DNA of 64,000 bases, from assembly GCF_014281965.1 (NCBI RefSeq), contig NZ_JACFTB010000003.1:372001-436000 (forward strand). The letters run 5' to 3'. The notes beneath the pieces were generated by a model. The model saw nothing but the letters and a program-made list of their open reading frames with translations, did not search any database and had not been told where the DNA came from. The position numbers and the translations under genes are program-made. This document shows positions 8,519 through 18,245 of this stretch, in pieces. The first letter of the stretch is position 1. The number at the start of each line of letters is the position of its first letter. Source of the stretch: Rhodococcus sp. BP22. Its GTDB lineage: Bacteria; Actinomycetota; Actinomycetes; Mycobacteriales; Mycobacteriaceae.

Positions 8519-8686
8519 ATGGCGGCTATGAAGCCCCGGACCGGAGACGGTCCCCTCGAAGCAACCAAAGAGGGACGAGGAATCGTGATGAGGGTACCGC
8601 TGGAAGGCGGTGGGCGCCTGGTCGTCGAACTCACCCCAGACGAGGCAGCAGCACTCGGTGAGGAATTGAGGGGCGTCACCGGATAG
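8519..8686 (+). CDS. DUF3117 small protein (Rv1211-like)
   Basis: This is a 55-residue protein starting MAAMKPRTGDGPLEATKEGR and ending with a TPDEAAALGEEL helix. The sequence is typical of the DUF3117 family, almost universal in mycobacteria and relatives. ATG 8519 is preceded by GGAGGG (8505-8510) with 8-nt spacing. The gene is isolated between two hairpins, an intrinsic terminator upstream and a weaker one downstream, so it must have its own promoter or depend on read-through. From memory the M. tuberculosis protein has been described as calmodulin-like; nothing here looks like an EF-hand. Function is uncertain. Confidence 0.85.
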   Translation: MAAMKPRTGDGPLEATKEGRGIVMRVPLEGGGRLVVELTPDEAAALGEELRGVTG

Positions 8687-8708
8687 CTGCTGTTCTTTTT
8701 CTACCCAT

Positions 8709-8743
8709 AGCCCCGTGCGCGAAGTCGGCGAACGGGGCTTTGT
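8709..8743 (+). terminator. Hairpin after DUF3117 gene
   Basis: AGCCCCGT (8709-8716) pairs perfectly with ACGGGGCT (8732-8739) across a 15-nt loop, followed by a short TTGT. The short T-run makes it a weak terminator. Confidence 0.55.
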
Positions 8744-8773
8744 GGTGATGCCAGTCCATACGGAGAGAACAAA

Positions 8774-9628
8774 TTGCTGAGCGATGTGATGGATCTACTG
8801 GCCTGCCCGCACTGCACCTCGGATCTCGAGGCCATCGAGGACGGTCGCGTGTTGCGGTGCGACCGGGCGCATACCTTCGACGTTGCACGTCAGGGCTACG
8901 TCAGTTTGCTGGCGGGAAACGCAGGCAAGATCGTCGGTGATTCCGCCGAGATGATCGAGGCGCGGTCGAAGTTTCTCGACAGCGGACACTTCGATCGGAT
9001 CATCGCTGCGGTAGCCGCGGCCATGTCGGTACACGATCCCGCCACCGTGCTCGAGGTGGGCGCGGGTACCGGACACTATCTGGCGGCGGTACTCGAGACG
9101 TCCGAGCGCATGAGGGGCGTCGGACTCGACGTGTCCAAGCCTGCGGCCAGAACAGTGGCTCGTGCGCATCCGCGACTGGGATCCGTCGTGGCCGACGTGT
9201 GGCAACCACTGCCTGTGCGAACCGGTGCGATCGACGCGGTCAGTTGCGTGTTTTCGCCGCGGAACGCCGCTGAGCTGCGACGCATTCTCGCCCCGGACGG
9301 AATATTGGTCGTCGTCACTCCGACCGCTCATCATCAGCAGGAACTGATCGAGACCCTCGGCCTCCTCAGCGTGGACGAGGACAAGGCGCGGCGCCTCGAA
9401 GAATCTCTGGCAGGCCGCTATGAGCAGACGGACACCACTCGCATCGAGTTCACGATGGCGCTCGATCATGCGAGCATCGGAAGCCTTGTGGGAATGGGTC
9501 CGTCGGTTCGGCATTCCACAGATGCCTCGCGCCGCACTGCAATTGCAGCTTTACCCGACACAGTCGAGGTGACGGCCTCGGTGACCGTCGGTACTTACCG
9601 GGCCCTGGCCGCCAGTGCTGCGTTGTAG
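8774..9628 (+). CDS. RlmA/TlrB-like 23S rRNA (guanine-N1) methyltransferase
   Basis: The 284-residue protein begins with a zinc-binding module: CPHC at residues 11-14 and CDRAH near 29-33. It continues FDVARQGYVSLL and VLEVGAGTGHYL, the SAM-binding motif I near 92-103. This is the layout of RlmA enzymes, which methylate G745/G748 in the macrolide/tylosin region of 23S rRNA. The predicted TTG start at 8774 follows GGAGAG (8762-8767) at good spacing and places the zinc module at the N-terminus. Its end overlaps convergent glgA by 34 bp. Whether it confers drug tolerance cannot be told. Confidence 0.82.
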   Translation: MLSDVMDLLACPHCTSDLEAIEDGRVLRCDRAHTFDVARQGYVSLLAGNAGKIVGDSAEMIEARSKFLDSGHFDRIIAAVAAAMSVHDPATVLEVGAGTGHYLAAVLETSERMRGVGLDVSKPAARTVARAHPRLGSVVADVWQPLPVRTGAIDAVSCVFSPRNAAELRRILAPDGILVVVTPTAHHQQELIETLGLLSVDEDKARRLEESLAGRYEQTDTTRIEFTMALDHASIGSLVGMGPSVRHSTDASRRTAIAALPDTVEVTASVTVGTYRALAASAAL

Positions 9629-10782
9629 ACCTCGACTGTCTGCTGCGCGATGGCAGCCCACGAAAATTCGGCGATGGCCCGTGCTCGACCAGCTCTGCCC
9701 ATCGCCGTCGCGGTCTTCGGGTCGAGCGCGACAGCGTTGACCGTGTCGGCCAAGGAGCGCTCGAACACCTGTGGCTCGTAGGAGTTGTAGTGCACGAGGC
9801 GTCCGGTGACACCGTCTTCGACCACCTCGGGAATGCCGCCGACATCGGATGCGACGACGGCAGTTTCGGTGGCCATGGCTTCGAGATTGACGATCCCTAG
9901 GGGCTCGTACACCGAGGGGCATACGAATACGTCTGCCGCCGAAAGTATTTCACGGACTTTTTCGGTGGGTAGCATCTCGCGAACCCAGAACACATTCGAT
10001 CGGGTCTCGGCGAGTTCGGCCACCGCTCGCTCGGTGTCGGCGGCAATCTCCGGGGTGTCCGGCGCGCCCGCGCACAGGACCAGTTGAATGGACGGGTCGA
10101 AATGATGTGCTGCCGCGATGAGGTGGCCGACACCTTTTTGCCGGGTGATGCGTCCGACGAACGCCGCCATCGGCCTGTTCGGATCGACACCGATGTCTGC
10201 CAACGCGGAATCCGCGGGGTCCGCCGCTGGACCCGGATGCCAATTTTCGGTGTCGATGCCGTTGCGTACCACGTGAACTCGGCTGGGATCCAGGCGTGGA
10301 TAGGCGTCGAGAACATCCTTGGCCATGCCCTCGCTGACCGCGATGACCGCATCCGCGTACTCGACAGCGTTGCGTTCGGACCAGGAGGAGATGCGATAGC
10401 CGCCGCCCAGTTGCTCGGCCTTCCACGGCCTGCGAGGCTCGAGTGAATGGGCGGTGAGAATGTGCGGCACGCCGTACAATTCGGCCGCGAGATGCCCGGC
10501 AAGCCCGGTGTACCAGGTGTGCGAGTGCACGACATCGGCGCCGGCCGCAGCGTTGGCCATCCGTAATTCGGCGGACAGTGTCGTGAGGGCGGCGTTGGCC
10601 CCTGCCAATGCGGGATCGGGATCGTGAACCTGCGCGGTATCGCGCGGCGCCCCCATGCAGTGAATGTCGACCTCGCACAGGGATCTCAACTGTGCCGATA
10701 GCTCGGTCACATGTACACCTGCGCCGCCGTAAACCTCAGGCGGAAATTCCCTTGTCATCATTGCCACGCGCACATCTGACAA
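9595..10782 (-). CDS. glgA: GT4 glycosyltransferase GlgA/GlgM (glycogen or maltose-1-phosphate synthase)
   Basis: The 395-residue GT4 enzyme has the N-terminal PPEVYGGAGVHVTEL loop, an AHSLEPRRPWKAEQLGGG acceptor region, the GRITRQKGVGHL hinge, and the EPLGIVNLEAMA retaining-GT motif near the C-terminus. The mycobacterial orthologue Rv1212c uses ADP-glucose and glucose-1-phosphate to make maltose-1-phosphate for GlgE, so GlgM activity is likely. A TTG start at 10782 follows AAGGA at fitting spacing; the longer frame to 10998 would enter glgC. It is divergent from glgC, which makes its ADP-glucose substrate. Confidence 0.88.
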   Translation of the reverse strand: MSDVRVAMMTREFPPEVYGGAGVHVTELSAQLRSLCEVDIHCMGAPRDTAQVHDPDPALAGANAALTTLSAELRMANAAAGADVVHSHTWYTGLAGHLAAELYGVPHILTAHSLEPRRPWKAEQLGGGYRISSWSERNAVEYADAVIAVSEGMAKDVLDAYPRLDPSRVHVVRNGIDTENWHPGPAADPADSALADIGVDPNRPMAAFVGRITRQKGVGHLIAAAHHFDPSIQLVLCAGAPDTPEIAADTERAVAELAETRSNVFWVREMLPTEKVREILSAADVFVCPSVYEPLGIVNLEAMATETAVVASDVGGIPEVVEDGVTGRLVHYNSYEPQVFERSLADTVNAVALDPKTATAMGRAGRARAIAEFSWAAIAQQTVEVYNAALAARAR

Positions 10783-10837
10783 CCTACATTCCTTGTGCGA
10801 ACCGCGTGTACTGCTGGCGAGGTTCATCCGGTGCGGA

Positions 10838-10843
10838 TAGGTT
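10838..10843 (+). promoter_or_regulatory. -10 element of leaderless glgC
   Basis: TAGGTT is followed by six bases and GTG 10850. No Shine-Dalgarno is present. It lies in the 67-bp divergent region shared with glgA. Confidence 0.5.
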
Positions 10844-10849
10844 GGGCAC

Positions 10850-12064
10850 GTGAGGACACAACCGCACGTACTAGGCATTGTGCTGGCAGGCGGTGAGGGT
10901 AAACGCCTATACCCGATGACCGCCGATCGAGCCAAGCCCGCCGTCCCATTCGGTGGCGCATATCGACTGATCGACTTCGTACTCAGTAATCTCGTCAACG
11001 CCGGTTACCTCCGGCTGTGCGTGCTGACTCAGTACAAGTCCCATTCGCTGGACCGCCATATCTCGCAAACCTGGCGCCTGTCGGGTTTCGCGGGGGAATA
11101 CATCACGCCGGTACCGGCGCAGCAACGGCTCGGCCCACGTTGGTATACCGGCAGCGCCGACGCGATCTTCCAGTCGCTCAACCTCGTCTACGACGAGGAC
11201 CCCGAGTACATCGTCGTTTTCGGCGCCGATCACGTCTATCGCATGGATCCGGAACAGATGGTCCAGCAGCACATCGATTCGGGTGCAGGCGCCACCGTGG
11301 CGGGCATCAGGGTTCCGCGTAGCGAAGCGTATGCATTCGGCTGCATCGACTCCGACGAGAACGGCAACATCACCCAGTTCCTCGAGAAGCCGGCGCACCC
11401 ACCGGGGACTCCCGACGACCCGAACGTCACCTTTGCCTCGATGGGCAACTACGTGTTCACCACCAAGGTGCTCATCGACGCCATCAAAGCAGACGCCGAG
11501 AACTCCGACTCCGACCACGACATGGGCGGTGACATCATCCCGGCTCTCGTCGAGGCGGGCATGGCGTCGGTGTACGACTTCAACGACAACGTCGTTCCCG
11601 GTGCCACCGAACGCGACCGTGGCTACTGGCGTGATGTCGGCACCATCGACGCGTTCTACGACGCACACATGGATCTGGTGTCCGTGCACCCGATCTTCAA
11701 TCTGTACAACCGTCGCTGGCCCATTCGCGGTGCAGCCGAGAACCTTCCGCCCGCAAAATTCGTGCAGGGCGGTCTCGCACAGGAATCCGTCGTGGGTGCA
11801 GGCTGCATCCTGTCGGCGGCAACGGTTCGCAATTCGGTTCTGAGCTCGAACGTCATGATCGACAGTGGGGCGACCGTGGAGGGCAGCGTCCTGATGCCCG
11901 GGGTGAAAATCGGCAAGGGCGCGGTCGTTCGTCGGGCGATCCTGGACAAGAACGTCGTCGTCGGTGACGGCGAAATCGTCGGCGTCGACATCGAGCGCGA
12001 CAAGGAACGCTTCAACGTCTCTGCCGGTGGCATCGTCACCGTCGGCAAGGGCATCTGGATCTAG
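10850..12064 (+). CDS. glgC: Glucose-1-phosphate adenylyltransferase
   Basis: GlgC makes ADP-glucose from ATP and glucose-1-phosphate, the committed step of bacterial glycogen synthesis. The 404-residue protein has the nucleotide-binding [16 protein letters not shown] near residue 9, AKPAVPFGG, the catalytic [10 protein letters not shown] near 124, the FLEKP glucose-binding motif, and a C-terminal left-handed beta-helix ([18 protein letters not shown]). Length is typical. The GTG start is supported by a -10 hexamer 6 nt upstream. ADP-glucose would feed the divergent GlgA/GlgM. Confidence 0.95.
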   Translation: MRTQPHVLGIVLAGGEGKRLYPMTADRAKPAVPFGGAYRLIDFVLSNLVNAGYLRLCVLTQYKSHSLDRHISQTWRLSGFAGEYITPVPAQQRLGPRWYTGSADAIFQSLNLVYDEDPEYIVVFGADHVYRMDPEQMVQQHIDSGAGATVAGIRVPRSEAYAFGCIDSDENGNITQFLEKPAHPPGTPDDPNVTFASMGNYVFTTKVLIDAIKADAENSDSDHDMGGDIIPALVEAGMASVYDFNDNVVPGATERDRGYWRDVGTIDAFYDAHMDLVSVHPIFNLYNRRWPIRGAAENLPPAKFVQGGLAQESVVGAGCILSAATVRNSVLSSNVMIDSGATVEGSVLMPGVKIGKGAVVRRAILDKNVVVGDGEIVGVDIERDKERFNVSAGGIVTVGKGIWI

Positions 12065-12093
12065 CGGCCCCTACCGCTCGCCGCCCTCGTTGA

Positions 12094-12123
12094 GCCGGCC
12101 CCGTCCAGCTCCGTGAGGCCGGC
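12094..12123. terminator. GC-rich hairpin between convergent glgC and O-methyltransferase gene
   Basis: GCCGGCC (12094-12100) and GGCCGGC (12117-12123) form a perfect 7-bp stem with a 16-nt loop. There is no T-run on either side. Confidence 0.4.
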
Positions 12124-12157
12124 CAGCTCCGCGAGGCTGTCTAGCTCCGTGAGGCGC
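12104..12157. repeat. Three imperfect tandem copies of an 18-bp unit
   Basis: The units are 12104-12121, 12122-12139 and 12140-12157, sharing the core CAGCTCCGTGAGGC with one to four changes. The third copy is the last codons and stop of the minus-strand O-methyltransferase. The other two extend past the stop, as if the gene end had been duplicated by slippage. Confidence 0.7.
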
Positions 12158-12773
12158 AGATCAGCCCGTCGCCGAGGGGGAGCAGGACCGTCGTGAGGCG
12201 GTCGTCCTCGGCGATGGCGCGGGCGGCAGCGCGGACGGCGACGGTAGTGGCGTCACGCTGCGTGGAGTCGGGGACCCGTCCGCTCAGTAGGGCGTTGTGC
12301 AGCACCAGAACTCCGCCGGGTCGGAGTAGTCGCACGCTCTCCTGTACGAAATGCAGGTGGTCCACCGGACTGGTGTCGATGAACACCAAGTCGTAGGTCT
12401 CGTCGGCGAGGCGGGGGAGGACATCGAGCGCCCATCCGTTGATGAGGCGCGTCCGCGACGGCGCGATACCTCCGGCACGGAACGCTTCCTTGGCGGCGCG
12501 CTGATGTTCGGGTTCGGTGTCGATGGTGGTGAGCACGCCGTCCTCGCGCATCCCGTCGAGCAGCCACAGGCCGGACACACCGGCACCCGTTCCGACCTCG
12601 ACGACGGTCTTGGCGCCGAGCATCTGAGCGAAGATGCTCAGTACCGCGCCGACGGACGGCGGCACGGGTGCGGCGCCGAGATCGTCAGCGCGTTCACGAG
12701 CATTGACGAGGATCTCGTCTTCCTGCACGGACTCCTCGGCGTAGGTGAGCAACTTCTCGGCATTTGTCGGCAC
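12141..12773 (-). CDS. SAM-dependent O-methyltransferase (Rv1220c-like)
   Basis: The 210-residue protein is a class I methyltransferase of the caffeoyl-CoA/catechol O-methyltransferase type. It has [16 protein letters not shown] (motif I, about 57-72), TIDTEPEHQ, and [13 protein letters not shown] with the metal-binding aspartates. The substrate is unknown. The GTG start at 12773 is set by a -10 hexamer 6 nt upstream. It is divergent from sigE, as in mycobacteria. The C-terminus ends within a short tandem repeat. Confidence 0.82.
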   Translation of the reverse strand: MPTNAEKLLTYAEESVQEDEILVNARERADDLGAAPVPPSVGAVLSIFAQMLGAKTVVEVGTGAGVSGLWLLDGMREDGVLTTIDTEPEHQRAAKEAFRAGGIAPSRTRLINGWALDVLPRLADETYDLVFIDTSPVDHLHFVQESVRLLRPGGVLVLHNALLSGRVPDSTQRDATTVAVRAAARAIAEDDRLTTVLLPLGDGLICASRS

Positions 12774-12779
12774 ATGCCG

Positions 12780-12785
12780 AGGCTA
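12780..12785 (-). promoter_or_regulatory. -10 element of leaderless O-methyltransferase gene
   Basis: On the minus strand TAGCCT is followed by six bases and then GTG 12773, without a Shine-Dalgarno. Confidence 0.5.
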
Positions 12786-12924
12786 TCGCGGCAGGAGCAA
12801 AGCCTGCGGAGCGACTCGGTCGATCTGCGTGCCACTTTCTCAGCGGCACCTCAGCTTTTTCATACGGTGGGCACACCCGGATGCGACAAGCTACTGGAGA
12901 TCGCTTGATCGAGAAGACACACGC

Positions 12925-12952
12925 GGGAACATCTCGGCGGAGCCGCAGGTTG
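12925..12952 (+). promoter_or_regulatory. Candidate ECF-sigma promoter of sigE
   Basis: GGGAAC (12925-12930), a 17-nt spacer, and GGTTG (12948-12952) match the GGAAC/GTT consensus of the SigH/SigE type. A transcript from about 12960 would place the AGGAGG at 12990 in its leader. In M. tuberculosis, sigE is known to have a stress-induced SigH promoter. Confidence 0.55.
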
Positions 12953-13003
12953 TACACGGCACGGGAGCTACACCAACGTGGTCCTGAGCAGGAGGATCCA
13001 ACT

Positions 13004-13645
13004 ATTTACAAGATCAACGGAGATCGAGACACCGCTCGATTGCCCGAGCCCGCCGATTCTGCTGTTGTAGCGGATCTGAGCGGCACCGCCGTGTTCGACG
13101 CGACCGGCGAAAAGAACGCGATGCCGTCCTGGGACGAGCTCGTTCGCGAACACGGCGACCGCGTCTACCGTCTGGCATACCGGCTGTCCGGCAACGCGCA
13201 GGATGCCGAAGATCTCACACAGGACACGTTCATTCGTGTGTTCCGTTCGCTGTCCAACTACCAGCCCGGCACATTCGAAGGCTGGCTGCATCGCATCACG
13301 ACCAACCTGTTTCTCGACATGGTCCGTCGACGCAATCGAATTCGAATGGAAGCACTACCCGAGGACTACGACCGGGTCCCTTCCGAGCTCCCGAACCCGG
13401 AACAGATCTACCACGACGCACGCCTCGACCCCGATCTGCAGTCCGCGCTGGACTCGTTGGCGCCGGAGTTTCGCGCCGCGATCGTGCTGTGCGACATCGA
13501 AGGGCTGTCTTACGAAGAGATCGGTGCAACACTCGGTGTGAAGCTCGGAACCGTCCGAAGTCGAATCCACCGTGGACGCGCAGCGCTTCGCGAGTATCTT
13601 CGAGTGAACGGGAAGGTCGAGCCGGATCACGCAAGTGTCCAGTAG
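13004..13645 (+). CDS. sigE: ECF RNA polymerase sigma factor SigE
   Basis: SigE directs transcription of envelope- and heat-stress genes. Region 2 is clear ([17 protein letters not shown]), as are the [17 protein letters not shown] stretch and the region 4 helix-turn-helix ([26 protein letters not shown]). The start is uncertain. The best Shine-Dalgarno, AGGAGG at 12990-12995, lies 8 nt before an ATT codon at 13004, giving 213 residues and an N-terminus close to what I recall of homologues. Canonical alternatives are ATG 12878, TTG 12905 and TTG 13040. Upstream of 12960 the predicted peptide looks non-coding. The anti-sigma gene rseA follows at once. Confidence 0.88.
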   Translation: MYKINGDRDTARLPEPADSAVVADLSGTAVFDATGEKNAMPSWDELVREHGDRVYRLAYRLSGNAQDAEDLTQDTFIRVFRSLSNYQPGTFEGWLHRITTNLFLDMVRRRNRIRMEALPEDYDRVPSELPNPEQIYHDARLDPDLQSALDSLAPEFRAAIVLCDIEGLSYEEIGATLGVKLGTVRSRIHRGRAALREYLRVNGKVEPDHASVQ

Positions 13646-13661
13646 CTACCAGGAGGGTTGG

Positions 13662-13994
13662 ATGACGCAGGCCCGCAAGCCACGACAGTTCAGCTCGACC
13701 GAGCATCTGGCCAGTGAAGCAGTTGCCGCCTTCGTCGACGGCGAACTTCGAATGACCGCCTACTTACGGGCCGCCCACCACATCGCCGAGTGCGATGAGT
13801 GCGCCGCCGAGGTGGATGCTCAGCAGCAGGCACGTAGTGCGTTGCAAGGCGCGGGTGAGTTGTCCATGCCCCACTCGCTTCGCGGTCTGCTCAGCCAGAT
13901 TCCGATGTGCGAGCCAACCGACGCCAAGGATGCGATCAGCCGCAGCAAACGCGCGATCGTTACCTCCGTTGTGGGTATCCGCAGGCGTCGTCGG

Positions 13995-13997
<3 letters not shown>
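13662..13997 (+). CDS. rseA: Anti-sigma-E factor RseA, zinc-associated (ZAS) type
   Basis: The 111-residue protein has the zinc anti-sigma signature H-x3-C-x2-C (HIAECDEC, about residues 45-52) and presumably binds SigE until stress or phosphorylation releases it. It lacks a transmembrane helix and ends in a basic tail (RRRRR). It is shorter than the M. tuberculosis protein (about 154 residues). ATG 13662 follows AGGAGGG at 5-nt spacing, so the GTG 9 codons upstream is less likely. It lies 16 nt after sigE. Confidence 0.85.
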
Positions 13998-15464
<1,467 letters not shown>

Positions 15465-15469
15465 GGAAG

Positions 15470-15475
15470 TAGGCT
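15470..15475 (+). promoter_or_regulatory. -10 element of leaderless tatB
   Basis: TAGGCT is followed by six bases and GTG 15482. It gives tatB its own transcript inside the sigE cluster. Confidence 0.5.
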
Positions 15476-15481
15476 GACGAC

Positions 15482-15898
15482 GTGTTCGGCAACATTGGCT
15501 GGGGAGAGCTCGTCGTGCTCCTGGTAGCAGCGCTCGTAATCCTTGGCCCTGACAGGCTCCCCGGCGCCATCAGTTGGGTCAGCAAGTCGATCCGTCAGGT
15601 GAAGGACTACGCGAACGGCGCGAGTCAGCAGCTCAAAGACGAATTGGGCACGGACTTCGAGGATCTCCGTAAGCCCCTCGCCGACCTCAATCAGCTTCGT
15701 GGCATGACCCCGCGCGCGGTTATCACCAAGCACTTGCTCGACGGCGATGATTCGATCTTCACGGGCAACTTCGATTCCAAGAAGCCGACCACCGGCTCTT
15801 CGACGAACGGATCTCTGCCCACGCCGGAGAGTAAGCCGTCACTGGAGAAGAATCTTCCGACCGGTAAGACGCCGCCGATCGATTCGGACGCCACCTAG
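15482..15898 (+). CDS. tatB: Sec-independent translocase subunit TatB
   Basis: TatB partners TatC to recognise twin-arginine signal peptides of folded exported proteins. The 138-residue protein has the N-terminal membrane helix with [23 protein letters not shown] (about 6-28), then an amphipathic helix and a long hydrophilic tail rich in Ser, Thr and Pro. The GP-x-LP hinge is diagnostic for the TatA/B family. The position next to sigE/htrA supports TatB over TatA. Confidence 0.92.
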   Translation: MFGNIGWGELVVLLVAALVILGPDRLPGAISWVSKSIRQVKDYANGASQQLKDELGTDFEDLRKPLADLNQLRGMTPRAVITKHLLDGDDSIFTGNFDSKKPTTGSSTNGSLPTPESKPSLEKNLPTGKTPPIDSDAT

Positions 15899-15914
15899 GT
15901 TCATCGGCCCGAGA

Positions 15915-15950
15915 AACGGCCCGTTCGCGGTGGTGCTCGAACGGACCGTT
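15915..15950. terminator. Hairpin between convergent tatB and the amino-acid ABC operon
   Basis: A 13-bp inverted repeat (15915-15927 with 15938-15950, one mismatch) lies between the two stop codons. It has no T-run. Confidence 0.55.
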
Positions 15951-15964
15951 CACGCGACGTCCGG

Positions 15965-16738
15965 TCAGAGCACCTTGTTCAGGAAGTCTTGCGTCCGCGG
16001 GTTCTGCGGGTTCCCGAAAAGTTGATCGGGCGTACCTTCTTCGACGATGACTCCTTCTGCCATGAAGATGATGCGGTCGGACACTTCGCGTGCAAACCCC
16101 ATCTCATGGGTCACGACGACCATCGTCATGCCGCCCTTCGCCAGATCGCGCAGCACCTGGAGAACCTCACCGACCATTTCGGGATCGAGGGCCGAGGTCG
16201 CCTCGTCGAACAACATGATCGACGGGTTCATCGCCAGGGCTCGCGCGATCGCGACGCGCTGCTTCTGTCCACCGGACAGGCTGGCAGGTTTGTAGTGGGC
16301 ACGATCGGAGAGGCCGACCTGCTCGAGCAGTTCGAGCGCGGAGTTCTTGGCCTCTGCTTTTGATTCCTTCTTGGTCTGCACGGGGGCGAGCATGACGTTC
16401 TCGAGGGCCGTCATGTGCGGGAAGAGATTGAAATGTTGGAACACCATGCCGATGTTCTGCCGGACCTTGTCGAGGTTCACGTTCTTGTCGGTGAGGTCGA
16501 CGCCATCGACGACGACGTGGCCGCCGGTGATGTCCTCGAGCTTGTTGAGGCACCGAAGCAGCGTGCTCTTGCCGGATCCGGACGGCCCGATGATGCACAC
16601 CACTTCACCGTTTGCGATATCGGCGTCGATGCCTTTGAGCACTTCGTTGTCACCGAAGGCTTTGTGTAGGTCCTTGATGGCGATCTTGACGCCGGGCTTG
16701 CCTTCGACCGGCACAGCTTTGCTCAGGTCCGCGGTCAT
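15965..16738 (-). CDS. glnQ: Amino-acid ABC transporter ATP-binding protein (GlnQ-type)
   Basis: This 257-residue ATPase powers the importer encoded just upstream. It has Walker [10 protein letters not shown] (about 50-58), Q-loop [11 protein letters not shown], signature LSGGQKQR, Walker [13 protein letters not shown], and H-loop VTHEMGFA. The polar amino-acid subfamily is clear from HFNLFPHMT. The ATG at 16738 overlaps the permease stop (ATGA), so the two proteins are made in step. An in-frame extension to 16822 is rejected as it enters the permease gene. Confidence 0.93.
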   Translation of the reverse strand: MTADLSKAVPVEGKPGVKIAIKDLHKAFGDNEVLKGIDADIANGEVVCIIGPSGSGKSTLLRCLNKLEDITGGHVVVDGVDLTDKNVNLDKVRQNIGMVFQHFNLFPHMTALENVMLAPVQTKKESKAEAKNSALELLEQVGLSDRAHYKPASLSGGQKQRVAIARALAMNPSIMLFDEATSALDPEMVGEVLQVLRDLAKGGMTMVVVTHEMGFAREVSDRIIFMAEGVIVEEGTPDQLFGNPQNPRTQDFLNKVL

Positions 16739-18204
16739 TTGTTGATCCTCTTCTCGATCCGGTTCGACAGCTTGGTGAGGGCCATGATGATGATGAAGTA
16801 CATGACGCCGATGATCAGCCACATGTTGAAGGACTGGAAGTTGCGCGCAATGATGATGCGGCCGGTCTGGGTCAATTCGGCGAGGCCGATGACCGACAGG
16901 ATCGACGTGTCCTTGAGTGTGATCACGAACTGATTGATGTACGACGGGATCATCGTTCGAACTGCCTGCGGCATCACCACTTTTCGCATCGACTTCAGGT
17001 AGCTGATACCGAGGCTTCGCGACGCTTCCATCTGGCCCTTGTCGACAGCGAGGATGCCGCCGCGGACGATCTCGGCCATGTAGGCGCCGGCATTCAGTGA
17101 CAGTGTGATGATGCCTGCGGTGAAGGCGGACATCTGGAAGTCCAGTGCGGCAGGAATGCCGAAGTAGATGAAGAATGCCTGCACGAGAAGCGGTGTGCCA
17201 CGGAAGACATCGACATAGGTTGTGCCGATGCCGCGCAGGACGATGTTCGTCGATACGCGGAAAAGGCCGAAGATTGCGCCGAGCACCAGGGCGATCGCGA
17301 TCGAGATCGCAGTCAGCAGGATCGTCAGCCAGAGGCCTTCGAGCAGCAGCTTCCAGGTGCTCTTGATCAGGCCGAGAATCGAGTTGTCATCGGTGCTGGC
17401 AGCGGAATTGAGATAGGTGTCGAGGATCTGGTCGTATTCGCCGCTGGCACGCAGGTTCGCCAGGCCGGCGTCGAATTCCTCCAGCAGCTGTGCGTTCTGC
17501 CCCTTCGCGACGGCGAAGCCATAGCTGGCGCCAGGCTCCTTCTCGGTGACCGTCTTGAAGCCGTTGCCCTGCTTGATGCCGTATGCCAGCACCGGATAGT
17601 CCTCGAATACCGCCGCGGAGTTGCCGGTTCGGACCTCGTCGAACATCGACGAGGAATCGGCGAAGTACCGAGTGCTGAATCCGTACTGTTCCTTGATGGA
17701 TTCGGCGAAGGTGGCGCCTTCGGTGCCGTTCTTGACCGCGACGGTCTTACCTCGAAGGTCTTCGTACGACGTCACCGAATCGTTCGAATCGAGGACACCC
17801 ATCTGTACGCCGGAATCGAAGTACGGATCGGAGAAGTCGAAAGTAGCTTTGCGGGCGTCCGTGATCGACATTCCGGCGATCATGCCGTTGAACTGACCGC
17901 CGGTGACGCCCTGCAGTGCGGCGTCGAATCCGACTGGGCTGACGTCGTACTCGAATCCCTGGTCCTCCGCGATCGCCGCGAGCAGATCCATGTCGATGCC
18001 GACGAGTTTGCCGCTCTCGTCCTGGAATTCGAACGGAGCGAACGTGATATCGGTTGCGATGGAGTAGTTCTGACCCGGCGGCGGAGCCGGCTGAGCGGCG
18101 GCGACGGCGGGTGCTAGGACTGATCCCAGGAGGACGGAGAACAGCACGAACGCCAGCGCCACTGCGCCACGGCCGTTCGATTGCGGCGTTTTCATGTTTG
18201 CCAC
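16735..18204 (-). CDS. Fused amino-acid substrate-binding protein and ABC permease
   Basis: The 489-residue protein joins two importer parts. Residues 1-38 are a signal peptide or anchor. About 45-275 form a periplasmic-type binding domain ([25 protein letters not shown] at its start). About 290-480 form a GlnP-like permease with five or so membrane helices and the EAA loop around [21 protein letters not shown]. The fusion resembles GlnP of lactic acid bacteria, where binding domains are tethered to the channel. The substrate is likely glutamine, glutamate or another polar amino acid. It is coupled to glnQ downstream. Confidence 0.9.
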   Translation of the reverse strand: MANMKTPQSNGRGAVALAFVLFSVLLGSVLAPAVAAAQPAPPPGQNYSIATDITFAPFEFQDESGKLVGIDMDLLAAIAEDQGFEYDVSPVGFDAALQGVTGGQFNGMIAGMSITDARKATFDFSDPYFDSGVQMGVLDSNDSVTSYEDLRGKTVAVKNGTEGATFAESIKEQYGFSTRYFADSSSMFDEVRTGNSAAVFEDYPVLAYGIKQGNGFKTVTEKEPGASYGFAVAKGQNAQLLEEFDAGLANLRASGEYDQILDTYLNSAASTDDNSILGLIKSTWKLLLEGLWLTILLTAISIAIALVLGAIFGLFRVSTNIVLRGIGTTYVDVFRGTPLLVQAFFIYFGIPAALDFQMSAFTAGIITLSLNAGAYMAEIVRGGILAVDKGQMEASRSLGISYLKSMRKVVMPQAVRTMIPSYINQFVITLKDTSILSVIGLAELTQTGRIIIARNFQSFNMWLIIGVMYFIIIMALTKLSNRIEKRINK

Positions 18205-18245
18205 TCTCTACCGAATTGTGTCCGAGTGGCAAGTATCAGGTGAGG

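Noticed and set aside
13091-13645. GTG 13091 as the sigE start
   Set aside because: It would remove the LSGT residues before AVFDATG that I recall as conserved with M. tuberculosis SigE, and it lacks a Shine-Dalgarno.
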